Assembly (NCBI RefSeq): GCF_000332275.1
Contig: NZ_CM001776.1
Span: forward strand, 3,842,008-3,906,007
Length of the DNA: 64,000 nt
Direction: 5' to 3'
DNA from: Synechococcus sp. PCC 7336
Lineage (GTDB): Bacteria; Cyanobacteriota; Cyanobacteriia; Thermostichales; PCC-7336
Position numbers and translations under genes: made by a program. Positions 9,189 to 20,700 of the stretch are shown piece after piece. Position 1 is the first letter of the stretch. Each line of letters begins with the position of its first letter. Below the pieces are notes generated by a model. It did no database searches. It was not told where the DNA came from and was given only the letters and a program-made list of their open reading frames with translations.

Positions 9189-10973
9189 ATGAACGCAACC
9201 TCGCCCGCTCGCCGTCCCGCTCTACGACGGTTACTCGCTTACGCCCATCGCTACCGATCGCAAGTGCGGCTGGCTTCCACCTGCTCGGTCCTCAATAAAA
9301 TCTTCGATCTGGCCCCGCCCGTCCTCATCGGTGCCGCCATTAACGTTGTGGTGGAGCGAGAAGATTCCTTCATTGCTGGCTGGGGCATTACCTCTGTTTT
9401 CCAGCAATTATTGTTGCTGTCGTTGGTCACCCTTATCGTCTGGGGCTTGGAATCTGCGTTTGAATATGCCTATGCTCGCCTGTGGCGCAATCTCGCCCAA
9501 CACATCCAACACGACCTGCGGCTAGACGCCTATGCCCACCTGCAAAAGCTGGAGATGGCGTTTTTCGAGCAGCGCAGTACGGGGGGCTTGATGGCCATCT
9601 TGAACGATGACATCAATCAGCTAGAGCGGTTTTTGAATGGGGAAGCCAACGAGGTGATTCAAGTGGTTACCACCGTCATTGTGGTGGGGATTGCCTTTTT
9701 CATTGCCACGCCATCGGTGGCTTGGATGGCCATGTTGCCCATGCCGTTCATTCTGTGGGGATCGCTCATCTTTCAGCGCAAACTGGCTCCGCTGTATGCA
9801 GATGTGCGGGAGAAGGTCAGTGTGCTGAGTGCTCGGCTGGCCAATAATTTGGGCGGCATGATGACGATCAAAAGTTTTACCGCCGAAGCCTACGAGCTCG
9901 ATCGCCTCCGCAGTGAAAGTGATGCCTATCGCACCAGCAACCGCAGGGCGATCGCCGTGAGTGCCGCCTTCGTCCCCCTCATCCGCATTGTCATTTTGGT
10001 CGGCTTTACCGCCACATTGCTAGGTGGAGGGCTGCAGGCAGCTAGCGGCAGATTGGATGTGGGGGTCTACAGCACGCTGGTCTTTATCACCCAACGCCTG
10101 CTTTGGCCTCTGACTCGCCTGGGCCAAACGTTAGACGAGTATCGTCGAGCGGTGGCTTCCACGACGCGAGTGCTCGATCTACTCGATACCCCCATTGCCA
10201 TTCACGCGGGTCGCCAACCGCTCCCCACGGCAGATGTACGCGGAGAAGTGCAGTTAGAAAAGCTGACCTTTGCCTATCGCGATCGCGCCCCTGTTTTAGA
10301 GAATCTCTCCCTCCACATTCCCGCCGGACAAACCATTGCAATAGTCGGTCCCACAGGCTCGGGTAAAAGTACCCTCGTCAAGTTGCTATTGCGGCTGTAC
10401 GAAATCGACAGCGGCCGTATTACGTTAGACGGCACCGACCTGCGCCAACTCAACCTCAAAGACTTGCGCCGAGCAATTGGGCTGGTGAGCCAAGACGTAT
10501 TTCTCTTTCACGGCACGGTCGCTGAAAACATTCGCTACGGCAGTTTTGATGCCACTTTGGCGGAGGTTGTCGCTGCTGCTCAACTGGCTGAAGCCCACGA
10601 GTTTGTCGAGCAGTTGCCACAGGGTTACGACACAATTGTGGGGGAGCGGGGCCAAAAGCTTTCCGGCGGTCAGCGGCAGCGATTGGCGATCGCCCGCGCC
10701 ATTCTCAAAGATCCACCTATTCTTATCCTGGATGAGGCCACTTCGGCGGTGGATAACGAAACGGAGGCGGCGATTCAGCGATCGCTGGATAAAATCTCTC
10801 GGGGACGGACGGTGATTGCGATCGCCCACCGCCTATCTACCATCCGCAAGGCCGATTGCATTTACCTCATGCATAAAGGCCAGCTCGTCGAGCAGGGCCG
10901 CCACGAAGAACTGGTCGATCGAGGGGGCATGTATGCCAGTCTTTGGCACGTTCAGCTCGGTCTGGAGAGTTAA
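9189..10973 (+). CDS. ABC exporter, fused permease and ATPase
   Basis: About 594 residues from the ATG at 9189. The frame is open 43 codons further, but that extension is non-hydrophobic and overlaps the neighbouring promoter region. The N-terminal 320 residues form a six-helix ABC type 1 membrane domain. The C-terminal nucleotide-binding domain shows Walker A GPTGSGKST, Q-loop GLVSQDVFLF, signature LSGGQRQRLAIARAIL, Walker B ILILDEATS and the H-loop IAIAHRLST. This is the MsbA/MdlB-like half-transporter architecture, working as a dimer to export lipids, peptides or drugs. The substrate cannot be told from sequence. No partner half-transporter or accessory gene is adjacent. Confidence 0.88.
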   Translation: MNATSPARRPALRRLLAYAHRYRSQVRLASTCSVLNKIFDLAPPVLIGAAINVVVEREDSFIAGWGITSVFQQLLLLSLVTLIVWGLESAFEYAYARLWRNLAQHIQHDLRLDAYAHLQKLEMAFFEQRSTGGLMAILNDDINQLERFLNGEANEVIQVVTTVIVVGIAFFIATPSVAWMAMLPMPFILWGSLIFQRKLAPLYADVREKVSVLSARLANNLGGMMTIKSFTAEAYELDRLRSESDAYRTSNRRAIAVSAAFVPLIRIVILVGFTATLLGGGLQAASGRLDVGVYSTLVFITQRLLWPLTRLGQTLDEYRRAVASTTRVLDLLDTPIAIHAGRQPLPTADVRGEVQLEKLTFAYRDRAPVLENLSLHIPAGQTIAIVGPTGSGKSTLVKLLLRLYEIDSGRITLDGTDLRQLNLKDLRRAIGLVSQDVFLFHGTVAENIRYGSFDATLAEVVAAAQLAEAHEFVEQLPQGYDTIVGERGQKLSGGQRQRLAIARAILKDPPILILDEATSAVDNETEAAIQRSLDKISRGRTVIAIAHRLSTIRKADCIYLMHKGQLVEQGRHEELVDRGGMYASLWHVQLGLES

Positions 10974-11087
10974 TGAGATCGACCCCCTGACTTGCTGACT
11001 CGTGCTCCCAAGTAATGAGAGAAGTTTAACGACAGCTAGTAACCCTAAAATAGTGGCGGTGCTGAGTGGGGGCGATCGCCCCACGGC

Positions 11088-11339
11088 TCAATCCTGACTC
11101 AGCAGGTAATCCACGGCCCGTTTGAGTTGGCCTATTGATTCGGTTAGCAAATCTATTTGCCTCTGCGATTGCTGTTGCGCTTCTCTCAGTTGGCCTATCT
11201 GCCCATCCTGTTTGGCGATCGCTTCGAGATTGTTGGTGCTCGTCTGAAGGTTTAGGGAGGCGATTCTTTCGAGCCTGTCTAGTTCTTCCCTAATCTCGGG
11301 GGTCATGTCAGGCTTGCCCGGTCCGAGCTCCTCTCGCAT
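11088..11339 (-). CDS. Small coiled-coil protein downstream of recG
   Basis: An 83-residue protein starting MREELGPG, with an alternative start at the MTPEI eleven codons on. It is nearly all helix: heptad-like runs rich in Gln, Leu and Glu (EIREELDRLERIASLN, IAKQDGQIGQLREAQQQ, IDLLTESIGQLKRAVDYLL) predict a coiled coil. It begins 17 bases after the recG stop, so it is probably co-transcribed. The frame is open much further upstream inside recG, but that part is a recG shadow. No known domain; a structural or scaffold role is only a guess. Confidence 0.6.
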   Translation of the reverse strand: MREELGPGKPDMTPEIREELDRLERIASLNLQTSTNNLEAIAKQDGQIGQLREAQQQSQRQIDLLTESIGQLKRAVDYLLSQD

Positions 11340-11356
11340 CCTAGCACTCGTGCCAC

Positions 11357-13801
11357 TCAAGTAAAAATCGCCCCTCCCAACAGCCGCGCGTATCGTTGTT
11401 TCAAACACTGACGAATATTGGCATACTTCTCCAACGTCGGATCTTTGGCAATCAGCTTCTCCGCCGCCCCCCGCGCCAACTCCAACGTATCTCGATCCTC
11501 CATCAAGCTCGCCAGAGCAAAATCCGGCAACCCCGCCTGCCGCGTCCCCAACACCTCCCCCGGACCGCGCAAGCGCAAATCCATCTCGGCAATAAAGAAC
11601 CCATCGTTCGACTGCTCCATCACCTTCAGTCGCTGTCGCGCATTCTCCGATCGCGAGTGGGTAATCAACAGGCAATAGGACTGCGCTGCCCCCCGACCCA
11701 CGCGCCCCCGCAACTGATGCAGTTGCGACAAGCCAAATCGTTCCGCATGCTCGATCGCCATTAACGACGCATTCGGCACATCCACCCCCACCTCGACCAC
11801 CGTGGTAGACACGAGAATATCTAACTGGCGATCGCGAAATTGCTGAATGACGGCATCTTTATCCCCTGAGGACATGCGCCCGTGTAACAGGCCGATGCGC
11901 AGATTGGGAAACACCTGCTCCTGCAAGCGCTGGTGCTCCTCCACCGCCGAGCGCAGATCCAGTTTTTCCGACTCTTCCACCAAGGGCAAGACGATATAGA
12001 CTTGCCGCCCCTGAGCAATTTCGCGCCGCAGGAGATCGTAGATCTGAGGGCGATCGCGGGGGGAGGCAATGGTGGTCTTGACTGGCTTGCGTCCCGGCGG
12101 CAGCTCGTCAATCTGGCTGACATCTAAATCGCCGTGCAAAGTGAGGGTCAGGGTGCGAGGGATTGGCGTTGCCGTCATCGTCAGTACGTCAGGGCGATCG
12201 CCTTTGGCCAGCAGTGCCGCCCGCTGCTGCACCCCAAACCGATGCTGCTCGTCAATAATCGCTAGCCCTAGCCGACAAAATTTGACGGGCTTCTGAATCA
12301 ACGCGTGGGTGCCCACCAGCACTGGTAATTCTCCTGTCTCCAACTGCCGCAAGAGTTCTCGCCGCTTTGCCGCAGGTGTGGAGCCGGTCAGGAGTTCGAC
12401 GGGGAGGTGCAACTGACTGAACCAGTCCACCAACTTGCGATAGTGCTGCTCTGCCAAGACCTCTGTGGGGGCCATGAGTGCTCCCTGCCAGCCCGACTGA
12501 ATCGCTGCCAGCAGCGCCACCACCCCCACCACCGTTTTCCCGGAGCCCACATCCCCCTGCACTAACCGGTTCATCGGCGCAGGCGCGCGCAGGTCCGCCA
12601 GAATCTCGGTTACCACCCGCTGCTGCGCTCCAGTGAGGTCGAAGGGGAGCAGGTTGTAAAAGCGATCGATCAGTTCGCCTTCTTGGGGGGTGTAGCGAGG
12701 GGTGGCTAATTCTTGGGCGCGGTTGCGTTCCCGCCGCAGCAGGAGACCGAGCTGCAGGTAAAAGAATTCGTCGAAGACTAAGCGGCGGCGGGCTTGGATG
12801 AGGACATCCGAGCTGGTGGGGAAGTGGATATTGGCGATCGCCTGCTGCAATTCCAATAGGTCTAACGATTGCCGCAGTTTGAGGGGGAGAGGATCGCGAA
12901 GCAGGGCAACTGCCGGGATAGAGGCGTGGACGGCCCTACGGACGAGATCGGCACCGATGCCTTCGGTGAGGGGATAGACGGGTAAAATTTTGCCAATTTT
13001 GAGGGATTTGATGTCGGTGGATTCATCGGCTAGAACTTCGATTTCGGGATTGTCTAGGGTAAGTCCGTATTTCCCTTTTTTCACCAAGCCGCTGGCTGCC
13101 ACGATCGCCCCACGGGGATATTGGCGCATCATTTTTTCTTGCCAGCCGCGATTGGCAAATTGTTTGCCGGCAAAGAAGCGATTCAGCAGCATCAGGCCAC
13201 TGCTGTCAGCTACTTTCAGGTTAAAGATGGAGAGGCTTTTGTTTTTGGGGCTAGTAAAGCAGGTGCAACTGCGCACAGTGCCTACAATCGTAATGGTTTC
13301 GCCAGGGTTGGCCTGTTGAATGGTGGCTTGGGCGGCATAGTTGATGTGATCGCGGGGGAAATAGTAGAGGGCATCCTCCACCGTTTGCAGTCCTAATAGA
13401 TTCAATTTGTCGGCGGAACGGGGACCGATGCCTTTGAGATATTGCAGGGATTGTTCTAGAGAGAGGTCGGTTTTACCGAAGTAGGGCAGTTTTGGTTTTG
13501 CGGGGGGCGGTGGTTCCTGTTGTTTTTTGACTTGGTAGAGCCAGCGGCGGGTTTCGGCGACCAAGTGTCGGCGATCGCCCAGTTGCAGGTCGGCATAGCT
13601 GCGATATTTCTGCCCCAAGTCCTGCCATTTGCGCCGATCTTCTGCGTCGAGCTGGAGTTCTGGAGGGGGCTCGTCGGCTAGCCAGTCGTTCAAGAATTCT
13701 GAAAAGCGAGATTGTCGCCCCTGCAGGTCGCCGAAGCCGCTGTCGGCTTCTACCGCAAGGGCTTTATGAATTCGCTGGAAATCCTTTGAAAGGTCTGCCA
13801 C
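11357..13801 (-). CDS. recG: ATP-dependent DNA helicase RecG
   Basis: An 814-residue protein with a GTG start. An N-terminal extension of about 100 residues, common in cyanobacterial RecG, precedes helix-hairpin motif YLKGIGPRSADKL and the wedge OB-fold (TIVGTVRSCTCFTSPKNKSL). Then come helicase motifs: Walker A GDVGSGKTVVG, DEQH box AIIDEQHRFGVQQR, motif III TMTATPIPRTL, and motif VI QLHQLRGRVGRG near the end. RecG remodels stalled replication forks and Holliday junctions in the cytoplasm. A small coiled-coil gene follows closely. Upstream lies the broken sbcC copy that bounds the island, so the island sits between two recombination-repair genes. Confidence 0.96.
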   Translation of the reverse strand: MADLSKDFQRIHKALAVEADSGFGDLQGRQSRFSEFLNDWLADEPPPELQLDAEDRRKWQDLGQKYRSYADLQLGDRRHLVAETRRWLYQVKKQQEPPPPAKPKLPYFGKTDLSLEQSLQYLKGIGPRSADKLNLLGLQTVEDALYYFPRDHINYAAQATIQQANPGETITIVGTVRSCTCFTSPKNKSLSIFNLKVADSSGLMLLNRFFAGKQFANRGWQEKMMRQYPRGAIVAASGLVKKGKYGLTLDNPEIEVLADESTDIKSLKIGKILPVYPLTEGIGADLVRRAVHASIPAVALLRDPLPLKLRQSLDLLELQQAIANIHFPTSSDVLIQARRRLVFDEFFYLQLGLLLRRERNRAQELATPRYTPQEGELIDRFYNLLPFDLTGAQQRVVTEILADLRAPAPMNRLVQGDVGSGKTVVGVVALLAAIQSGWQGALMAPTEVLAEQHYRKLVDWFSQLHLPVELLTGSTPAAKRRELLRQLETGELPVLVGTHALIQKPVKFCRLGLAIIDEQHRFGVQQRAALLAKGDRPDVLTMTATPIPRTLTLTLHGDLDVSQIDELPPGRKPVKTTIASPRDRPQIYDLLRREIAQGRQVYIVLPLVEESEKLDLRSAVEEHQRLQEQVFPNLRIGLLHGRMSSGDKDAVIQQFRDRQLDILVSTTVVEVGVDVPNASLMAIEHAERFGLSQLHQLRGRVGRGAAQSYCLLITHSRSENARQRLKVMEQSNDGFFIAEMDLRLRGPGEVLGTRQAGLPDFALASLMEDRDTLELARGAAEKLIAKDPTLEKYANIRQCLKQRYARLLGGAIFT

Positions 13802-13967
13802 GTATCCTTTACAGAGTTCTCATCCAGTGTAGCGACGGATGACTCTCTCGCTACAGCAGAATTCTCTAGGAAGCGTAATATATCTAGAGGATTGTGAGTT
13901 ATTTATGCTACAGCATTGAGGGCAGATAACACTGTATCAAGCCATCTATTTCCCCACTCCTTGCTAA

Positions 13968-14307
13968 TTGTTGGGCAGTGGTTTGGCACACGCGGTCCCT
14001 CTGTAGAGCGTGTGACTCAGTTCAAAACCTCCAGGTGCGAGCCCGATGCAGTTCGGCTCACTTGAATTCGACTGGGAAAGCGATCGCGCAAGCTGGGAAT
14101 GTGAGTAATCGCCAAAATACAGCTAAAGTCATCCGCCACAGCATTAATCGCCGAGACTAAATGGTCTCGCCCTGCGCCATCCTGACTGCCAAACCCCTCG
14201 TCGATCGCCAAGGTTTGCAAACTGGCCCCCGATCGCTGCGCCAATAGACGGGAGAGGGCCAGACGAATGGCAAAGTTAATCCGAAAGGCTTCGCCGCCCG
14301 AATAGGT
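13968..14307. repeat. Left 340-bp direct repeat flanking the island
   Basis: Matches 28425-28764 base for base except two positions (C/T at about 14001 and T/A at about 14011), both outside the sbcC coding part. There are no indels. The repeat starts at TTGTTGGGCAGTGG and ends at CCCGAATAGGT. It contains the last 291 bases of sbcC plus 49 bases downstream of its stop. Confidence 0.95.
14017..14307 (-). pseudogene. Truncated 3' copy of sbcC
   Basis: The frame encodes the last 96 residues of SbcC (Walker B IDEGFGSQD through the C-terminus VLN), identical to the intact gene at 28474-31497. Upstream of residue 1 of this fragment the homology stops abruptly at base 14307 and unrelated AT-rich sequence begins. 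It has no promoter or ATPase head of its own and cannot function. The perfect coding identity means the duplication is recent or is homogenised by gene conversion. Confidence 0.9.
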
Positions 14308-14734
14308 GTTATGTTAATTTTTCCAATCGCTCTTGCCCTCTCCAATCCCACCTATCTCTCATTCTGGCAGCCAAAAGCAGGTTCAAGCCTCAGTCAAGAT
14401 AAGCTGTAAGCCATATAGAACAGCAGTTGAGCGCTCGATATATTAAATACTTAAGCATTATATCGAGATTTTAAATTGTGCCTAAATAGCTTAATTACTG
14501 AGGTTGTCTCTGAGATTTCTGAACTGTTTTATACGTTTCGAGCCGCTCATTTCCGTAGATGCACGAATAGGTCTTTGGCGAGTTTACAGTTAACTTTGAC
14601 CCATTGCAGACCATTTAATCACCTTCTCACCTTATTTTCACGGCATCCCCATACTCGGGTAGGCCAACTGCTGTGCTTTCTGAACTCAATATCGTTTCTG
14701 TCTCGATCGATCTGTCGTCAGGAATTCAGTTCCC
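14308..14734. other. Upstream region of the giant gene, first unique DNA of the island
   Basis: No credible gene. The stretch is AT-rich relative to recG and should contain the promoter of the giant protein gene. A 138-codon plus-strand frame at 14476-14892 runs into the giant gene in another frame and has no family resemblance, so I treat it as chance. Confidence 0.45.
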
Positions 14735-17700
14735 ATGCCTTTTTCTGGTTCGCCCCTAAATGCCGCGCCAGCGCCGCTCGCCTCTGGCCTCGCGCTCGAC
14801 GACGAATTGCCCAGCGGCTCTCTGTTAGAACAGGCCAGTTTAGAAGGTGGTTTGAACCTGTCTCGCTCTCGTGCGGGCGGAACTGTGGGTGAAGGTGCTC
14901 TTGTCACTGAATCGGAACCCTTAACCCCGCTGGAGGAAGAGCTGTTCGAGCCTGAAGTTCCTGGCTCGGTTTCTCGACCTCGACGTTATTTCCCCTCCTC
15001 TTCTGGAGGCGGCACGGGCTCGTCTGCCGACCAGCAGCGACGACTGTTGGAGGAGGCCGCTAACTCGTTCGACCTGCTCACGGGCAGCGAGACAGACTCT
15101 CAACTGCTGGGGACAAGCACAGATGGCGAGCTGTTAGTCGCGAGTAGTAGTTTGGCGACCCTGGCAGAAGCGGCAGCAGCCCCCGTCTTTGCGGTGGTGG
15201 CAGAAGGTCGCGTCACGGTGAACGGCAGTGGCGATTTTGATGGCAATCCGCTATCTCTCTCGGACGATGCCCGCATCTATGCCGGAGATGGGTTTGACTT
15301 CCAGCAAACCCCGATTCTGCAGGTGCAGTTAGACGGTGGAGGCAATCCCGTCGTCAACGCAGCTGGCCAACTGGTATTGGTGGAGAATGCCGTCGCCGTC
15401 GCCGCAGACTATTCGGTGGCAACGGTTTTAGACAATCCCTATGCCAATTTGCTGCCCCCTGCGGTGGTGGGGCCGCTGACCGTTTCAGTTCCGACGTTTG
15501 CCGCTCTCCGCGCCAACGAGCTGGCGGCCAGACTCCCGGCAGGTGCCACTCCGATTGACTTCAATCCCAATCAAACCCCCATCAACACCGTCGCCGAATT
15601 CGAGGCCAATTTCCCCAGTGGCGGCACGCTGGAGAATCCCACCTACGTCAGAGTGGCGAACGGCAGTTTGACGATTCCCGATGGGGTCACGATTCGCAAT
15701 GCAGTCATTGTGGTGGAGAGTGGCGCGATTACCTTCAACGGCAACCATCAGAGTCTCGACAATGTGCTGCTGCTCTCGGAACAGAGGGCGATCGATCTGG
15801 GCAACGCTCAACTGACTGACAGCTCAGCTCTGGCGGGAAGTAACGTGCGCATGGGCAGTGGGGCTCGCTTTAGCGGGCAGACACTGCTGGCCAATGGCAA
15901 TGCCAGTAGCATTCTCAATGTTAATGGGGCCACCGCTTCTACGACGGCAGAGGATTTCTTGACGGTGGTGGCCCAAGGGCAATTGACTTTCAATGGGGTG
16001 ACGGATACGCGCGCTCAGTTGGTGGCGGGGGGGAATGTCTCGTTTAACAGCCCCGCGATGTTGGTGGGCTCGGTGCAGGCGAAGGGGAATATCACCTTCA
16101 ACGAGAGCATTACGGCGATCGCCGATTCTCAAATAGATACGTTCGCTCCTGTGGTGACGGCTGGGTTAGCCAACGATACGGGAGCTGGCAGTGGGGATGG
16201 AGTTACCAACGACCCCACCATTAGCGGTCAGGTGACCGACGACCGAGCAGTAGCCGGGTTGGTGGCCCGGTTTGCCAATGGGGTCAATCCCGAGTTTGTG
16301 GATGTGCTGCCTAATGTGCAGGCGGATGGCAGCTTTAGCTTCACGACCGACCAACTGGCGAGCATTTATGGCGGCCTGTTGCCCGATGGAAGTTTAACGC
16401 TTCAGTTGATGGCACAGGATAGCTCGGGCAATGTGTCGGAGCCATTGGACTTAACGTTTGCACTCGATACGGCTGTGCCTGGAGTAGGGACGCCTCAATT
16501 ACTCGCAGGCAGTGACAGCGGGATTAGTGGTGGCGATGCAATTACCAATGCTGACCCGCTAGAGTTTGCCGTCGCAGCGGAGGTGGGCAGTAGCATTCAA
16601 CTGTTGGTGGACGGGCAGCCCGTTGCTCAAGAGATCGCCACCGATGTAGCCACAGTATTTGCGATCGCGCAGTTGGCGGAGGGCGATCGCGCAGTCACAG
16701 CAACGGCAACCGATCTGGCGGGTAATGCCAGTACTTCTGGTTCACTCACAGTTGCAGTGGATCGCCAAGCGCCTCAGGTGACGGTAGAGAGTATTGCTGA
16801 CGGGAGCGAGATTGCTGAGGGGGCTAGGTTACAGGGGAGCGTGGCTGAAACGGGCTCGGCGATCGCCAGTTTGAGCTATCAGTTTGAGGGGCTTGCTACG
16901 GTTGAGGTGCCGGTGAATCCCGATGGTGGTTTCGATGCGGCAATTAGCTTGGCTGGCTTGGTGGAGGGTGCTCAAACCCTGACACTCAGAGCGAGCGATC
17001 TGGCGGGGAACGCAACGGTTGCGACCTTTGTCGTGACGGTGGTGTTAGTGGGGGATGAAGATACCACGGCTCCAGATCTGATTGCCGAACTCGCGATCGA
17101 TACCGGTGTGAGCGATTCCGATTCGATTACTGCGGAGGTGGCGATCGCTGGAACTGTCGCGGATGACCGGGAGCTTGTCGCTCTCCGAGCCCAAATTCAA
17201 ACGTTTCAAACCTTTGGCGAACCGATTGCAGGGGTCGATCTGATTGGCGAAGTCCAGGCAGATGGCAGTTTTAGCTTGGATCGACAGTTGCTGGAGTTTG
17301 TCTTCGGCCAACCCCTAGAAACAGATGTTTATTTTCTAGAGTTAGACGCAGAAGATGCGAGTGGCAATATTGCCAACTTCAGTCTGAGCTTCTTTCTAGA
17401 TCTCGATTCTCCCGACACTCAGCTAGCCCTCGCTCCTGCTTCTGATTCCGGCATTCTTGGCGACCGGATTACAGGCGCAGACATGATTACTCTCCAGGGA
17501 CAGACGGAGGTGGGGGCTGAAGTTCAACTCTTAGAGACTGGAGCTAGGGCAATTGCTGACAGTGCGGGGCAGTTCCAGTTTGCGAATCTCGCTTTAGCTT
17601 TGGGGAACAACGACTTCACGATTCAGACGGTCGATCGCGCAGGAAATGTCAGCCTTGTCATCCAAAGTATCACCCGTATCAACGAGCCTGTCAGCATTAC

Positions 17701-20700
17701 AGAACTTTCTCCTGCGAATGGGGACGAACGGGTGAGTTTGACGCGAGAGGCGATCGTTCGATTTTCGGGGCCGGTGGATGCTGCGAGTGTGAACTCAGAC
17801 ACGTTTAAAGTGTTTGCTTTGGGGGAAGAGGTGTCCGGTCGGATTGTGGTGAGTTCTACTGGAGAGTTTGCGCGGTTCTATCCAGACCAGCCTTGGAGCG
17901 AGAGCACTCAAGTGCGCCTGCAAATCGACGGCGATGGCATTATTGGTCAAAATGGGGTGGCGATCGATGCGGATGGCGATGGGGTGGCTGGCGGGCAGCG
18001 GACGGCTGAGTTTTCAACCTTACCCCTGACGCGCATTCCCGGTACGGATGTGTTTGGCTATGTGTTCGATTCATCTAATCCCAATGCGGATGGTAGCGAT
18101 CGAGCGGTGGTGGGGGCTACCATTCGCGTGGATGCGTTCCCCGGTTTAACGGCAGTGACGGATGAGAATGGCTTCTTCCTACTGGAGGATGTTCCTGCCC
18201 CAGAGTTGTTCGTGCATATTGACGGCAGCACGGCGACGAGTGCCCCTGCAGGCACGACTTACGCGACGGTTGGGAAGTCGTTCCAAAGTTTGCCGGGACA
18301 GGCAACTCAGCTCAATCGTCGGGGAGAAGTCTTCGATATTTTCCTCCCCACTCTGGCTGATGGCGACATTCAAGCATTGTCGGCCACGGAAGAGACGCAG
18401 GTGGGATTTGGGGATGCTGGGAAGTCTCAGTTGCAGCGACTTTTCCCAGAGATCGATCCTGCTGTTTGGGATCTGACTCAGGTCTTGTTTTTACCGGGCT
18501 CGGCTCAAGATGACTTTGGCAATGCTGCCACTCAAGCGACCATTATCCCGGTCGATCCCAGTCGTCTGCCTGCACCCTTGCCTGCTACGCTCAATCCGCA
18601 GTTGGTGATTTCGATTCAGGCAGGGGGAGCGACGAATTTCGACGTTCCGGCTCAGGTCCAGTTCCCCAATTTGGAAGGATTGGCACCGGGAGAGAAGAGT
18701 CTGATTTGGTCGTTCGATCACGATGCTGGCATTTGGCGGGTCGTTGGTACTGGGACGGTGAGTGATGACGGGCTGATGGTGGTGTCCGATCCAGGGGTAG
18801 GCATCTTGGCACCGGGGTGGCATTTCGTTCAAGTGGGTACTACCGCTGCGGGAGAAGAATGTACCTCGACTCAATGTGTCATCATCCAAGGCAATCGGGG
18901 GGATATTGTTGAAATCGACCTAAACTTAGCGATTCCTCCGGGAGGAACTGCTGCCGATTGGACAATCGATCCGTCGTTCGATCAATTTCCAGCAGTATTC
19001 TCTAATGCATTAGCCGATCGCTTAGACGGTAGTTTGGCGATCGACCCTACTAGCGGCGACATTATCGGATTGAATGGACAGTCTTTTGATAATTCTGGAG
19101 TCTTTTACTTTATCCCTGGAGCAGGTATTCCAAGTCTCGATCCTGCTAATAATTTTAATGTTCGGACAGTGGGACCTGACACCTATCGAACGACATTTAG
19201 CGCGGAATTGACCGATCCCAACGGAGGGATATCGACACCAGAAGGCATTCTGGAGATTCAGATAGAAGATGGCTACAGCCCGTTTACGATTTCGGGTCTT
19301 GTTGGTGCAGGGCAAGCTAACGATAATGCCCTCGATATTTACCGCGTCCAGCACAGGCTGAATTATTTTGACTTTCCTGGGTATAACCAAACTGAAATCA
19401 CGGTTGATGGTAGCTCTTCTGGAGTATTCGCAAATGAGCCCTTTATCCAAGCGATCGAACTCTTCCAAGCAGCTATCGAACCTAGTGGCCTAGGTGCTCC
19501 AACCGACTTATTAGATATACCAGGTCCTTCTTTTCCTCCTAGCGTCGTTGATGGCATTGTCGGACAAAATACGCTAGATTGGCTAAATGCTGAAAATGCC
19601 CCATTCTGGCTAAGAATTGATGACTCACTTGTCGGTAGAACAACCCAGGGTCAAGTTCCCCTTGAACCTATTGGGGATGAAAGGTTTGCGACTAGCTGGA
19701 CTCAGCAAATACTTAATCTCGCAGCTAGGGAGAGGCCCGATTTGACAAGAACTGTTGGAGCATCTAACGATCCTCGCCAGTTTCAAATCGGAGTTACTTC
19801 CCTGACTGAATTTCCCGATGTTTTACCTACAGAACATGGGGAGCATCAAGCAGGGCATGACATTGATTTTCCAATTGAAGATGCAATTAACACTATTCCT
19901 GTCATCACTGCTGCCAGCCCGTTTACGCAAGCTCAAGTCGATCAGGCGCTAGCAGGTCTCTCTACAGCCAGTAACTTAGCTGATATACAGACTGCACTAC
20001 AAGCGCCTGTAATGTTGCCCTCTGGTATGACAATTGTTTTATTGCCCAGTGTCGAGCAGCAAAATCTTATCCTAGACATTGCAGCTATTGCTCATGTGGC
20101 TGGTCCGTCATTTGACGAAGTTCTTATCGGAAGTCTCGCTTCAGACTACCAGCGAATGCGACAAGTTTTGACGGCTTTAGGTATTAATCAGAGAAATTTT
20201 TCTGGCCATCGAGATCATATCCATATCAGTCTCACTCCTCCAACATTAATACCGATAAATACCAATGCGCCTATTGTGAATGTGGCCCTACCTTTGGCAT
20301 CTTCAGTATTACCTGAAGAACTTCCTATCTCTACTGAAGTGGGATTTGGTAGCGTAGATTATCTCTATTATCGTTTCGAACTATCCAATGGATTTGAACT
20401 GTCTGGACGTTCGAATACCGTGGGCGAATTTATAGAAATTCTTCCTCCTGATGTTGATTACATACTTACAGCTTACCATGCTGCCGAGAATCGTACTGGC
20501 ATCTATACCGGAACAGCTAATGCAAGCGGTGCTTTGACAGATTTAGGTTTGCTAGTCCGAGAGGAATTTGGCGGTGTTGATACAGATGCGGATGGCATTC
20601 CAGATATTGGGGAATTTGCGATTGGCACTGATTCCGGGAATATCGATACCGATGGCGATGGTATCAGCGATGCTGCTGAACTCGAACAAGGATTGGATCC

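Noticed and set aside
11340-11675. Upstream extension of the small coiled-coil gene
   Set aside because: Lies fully inside recG in another frame; Gly/Ala-rich noise typical of a GC-rich shadow.
13968-14307. Possible site-specific attachment site
   Set aside because: At 340 bp and with no integrase, it is far longer than an att core; homologous duplication explains it better.
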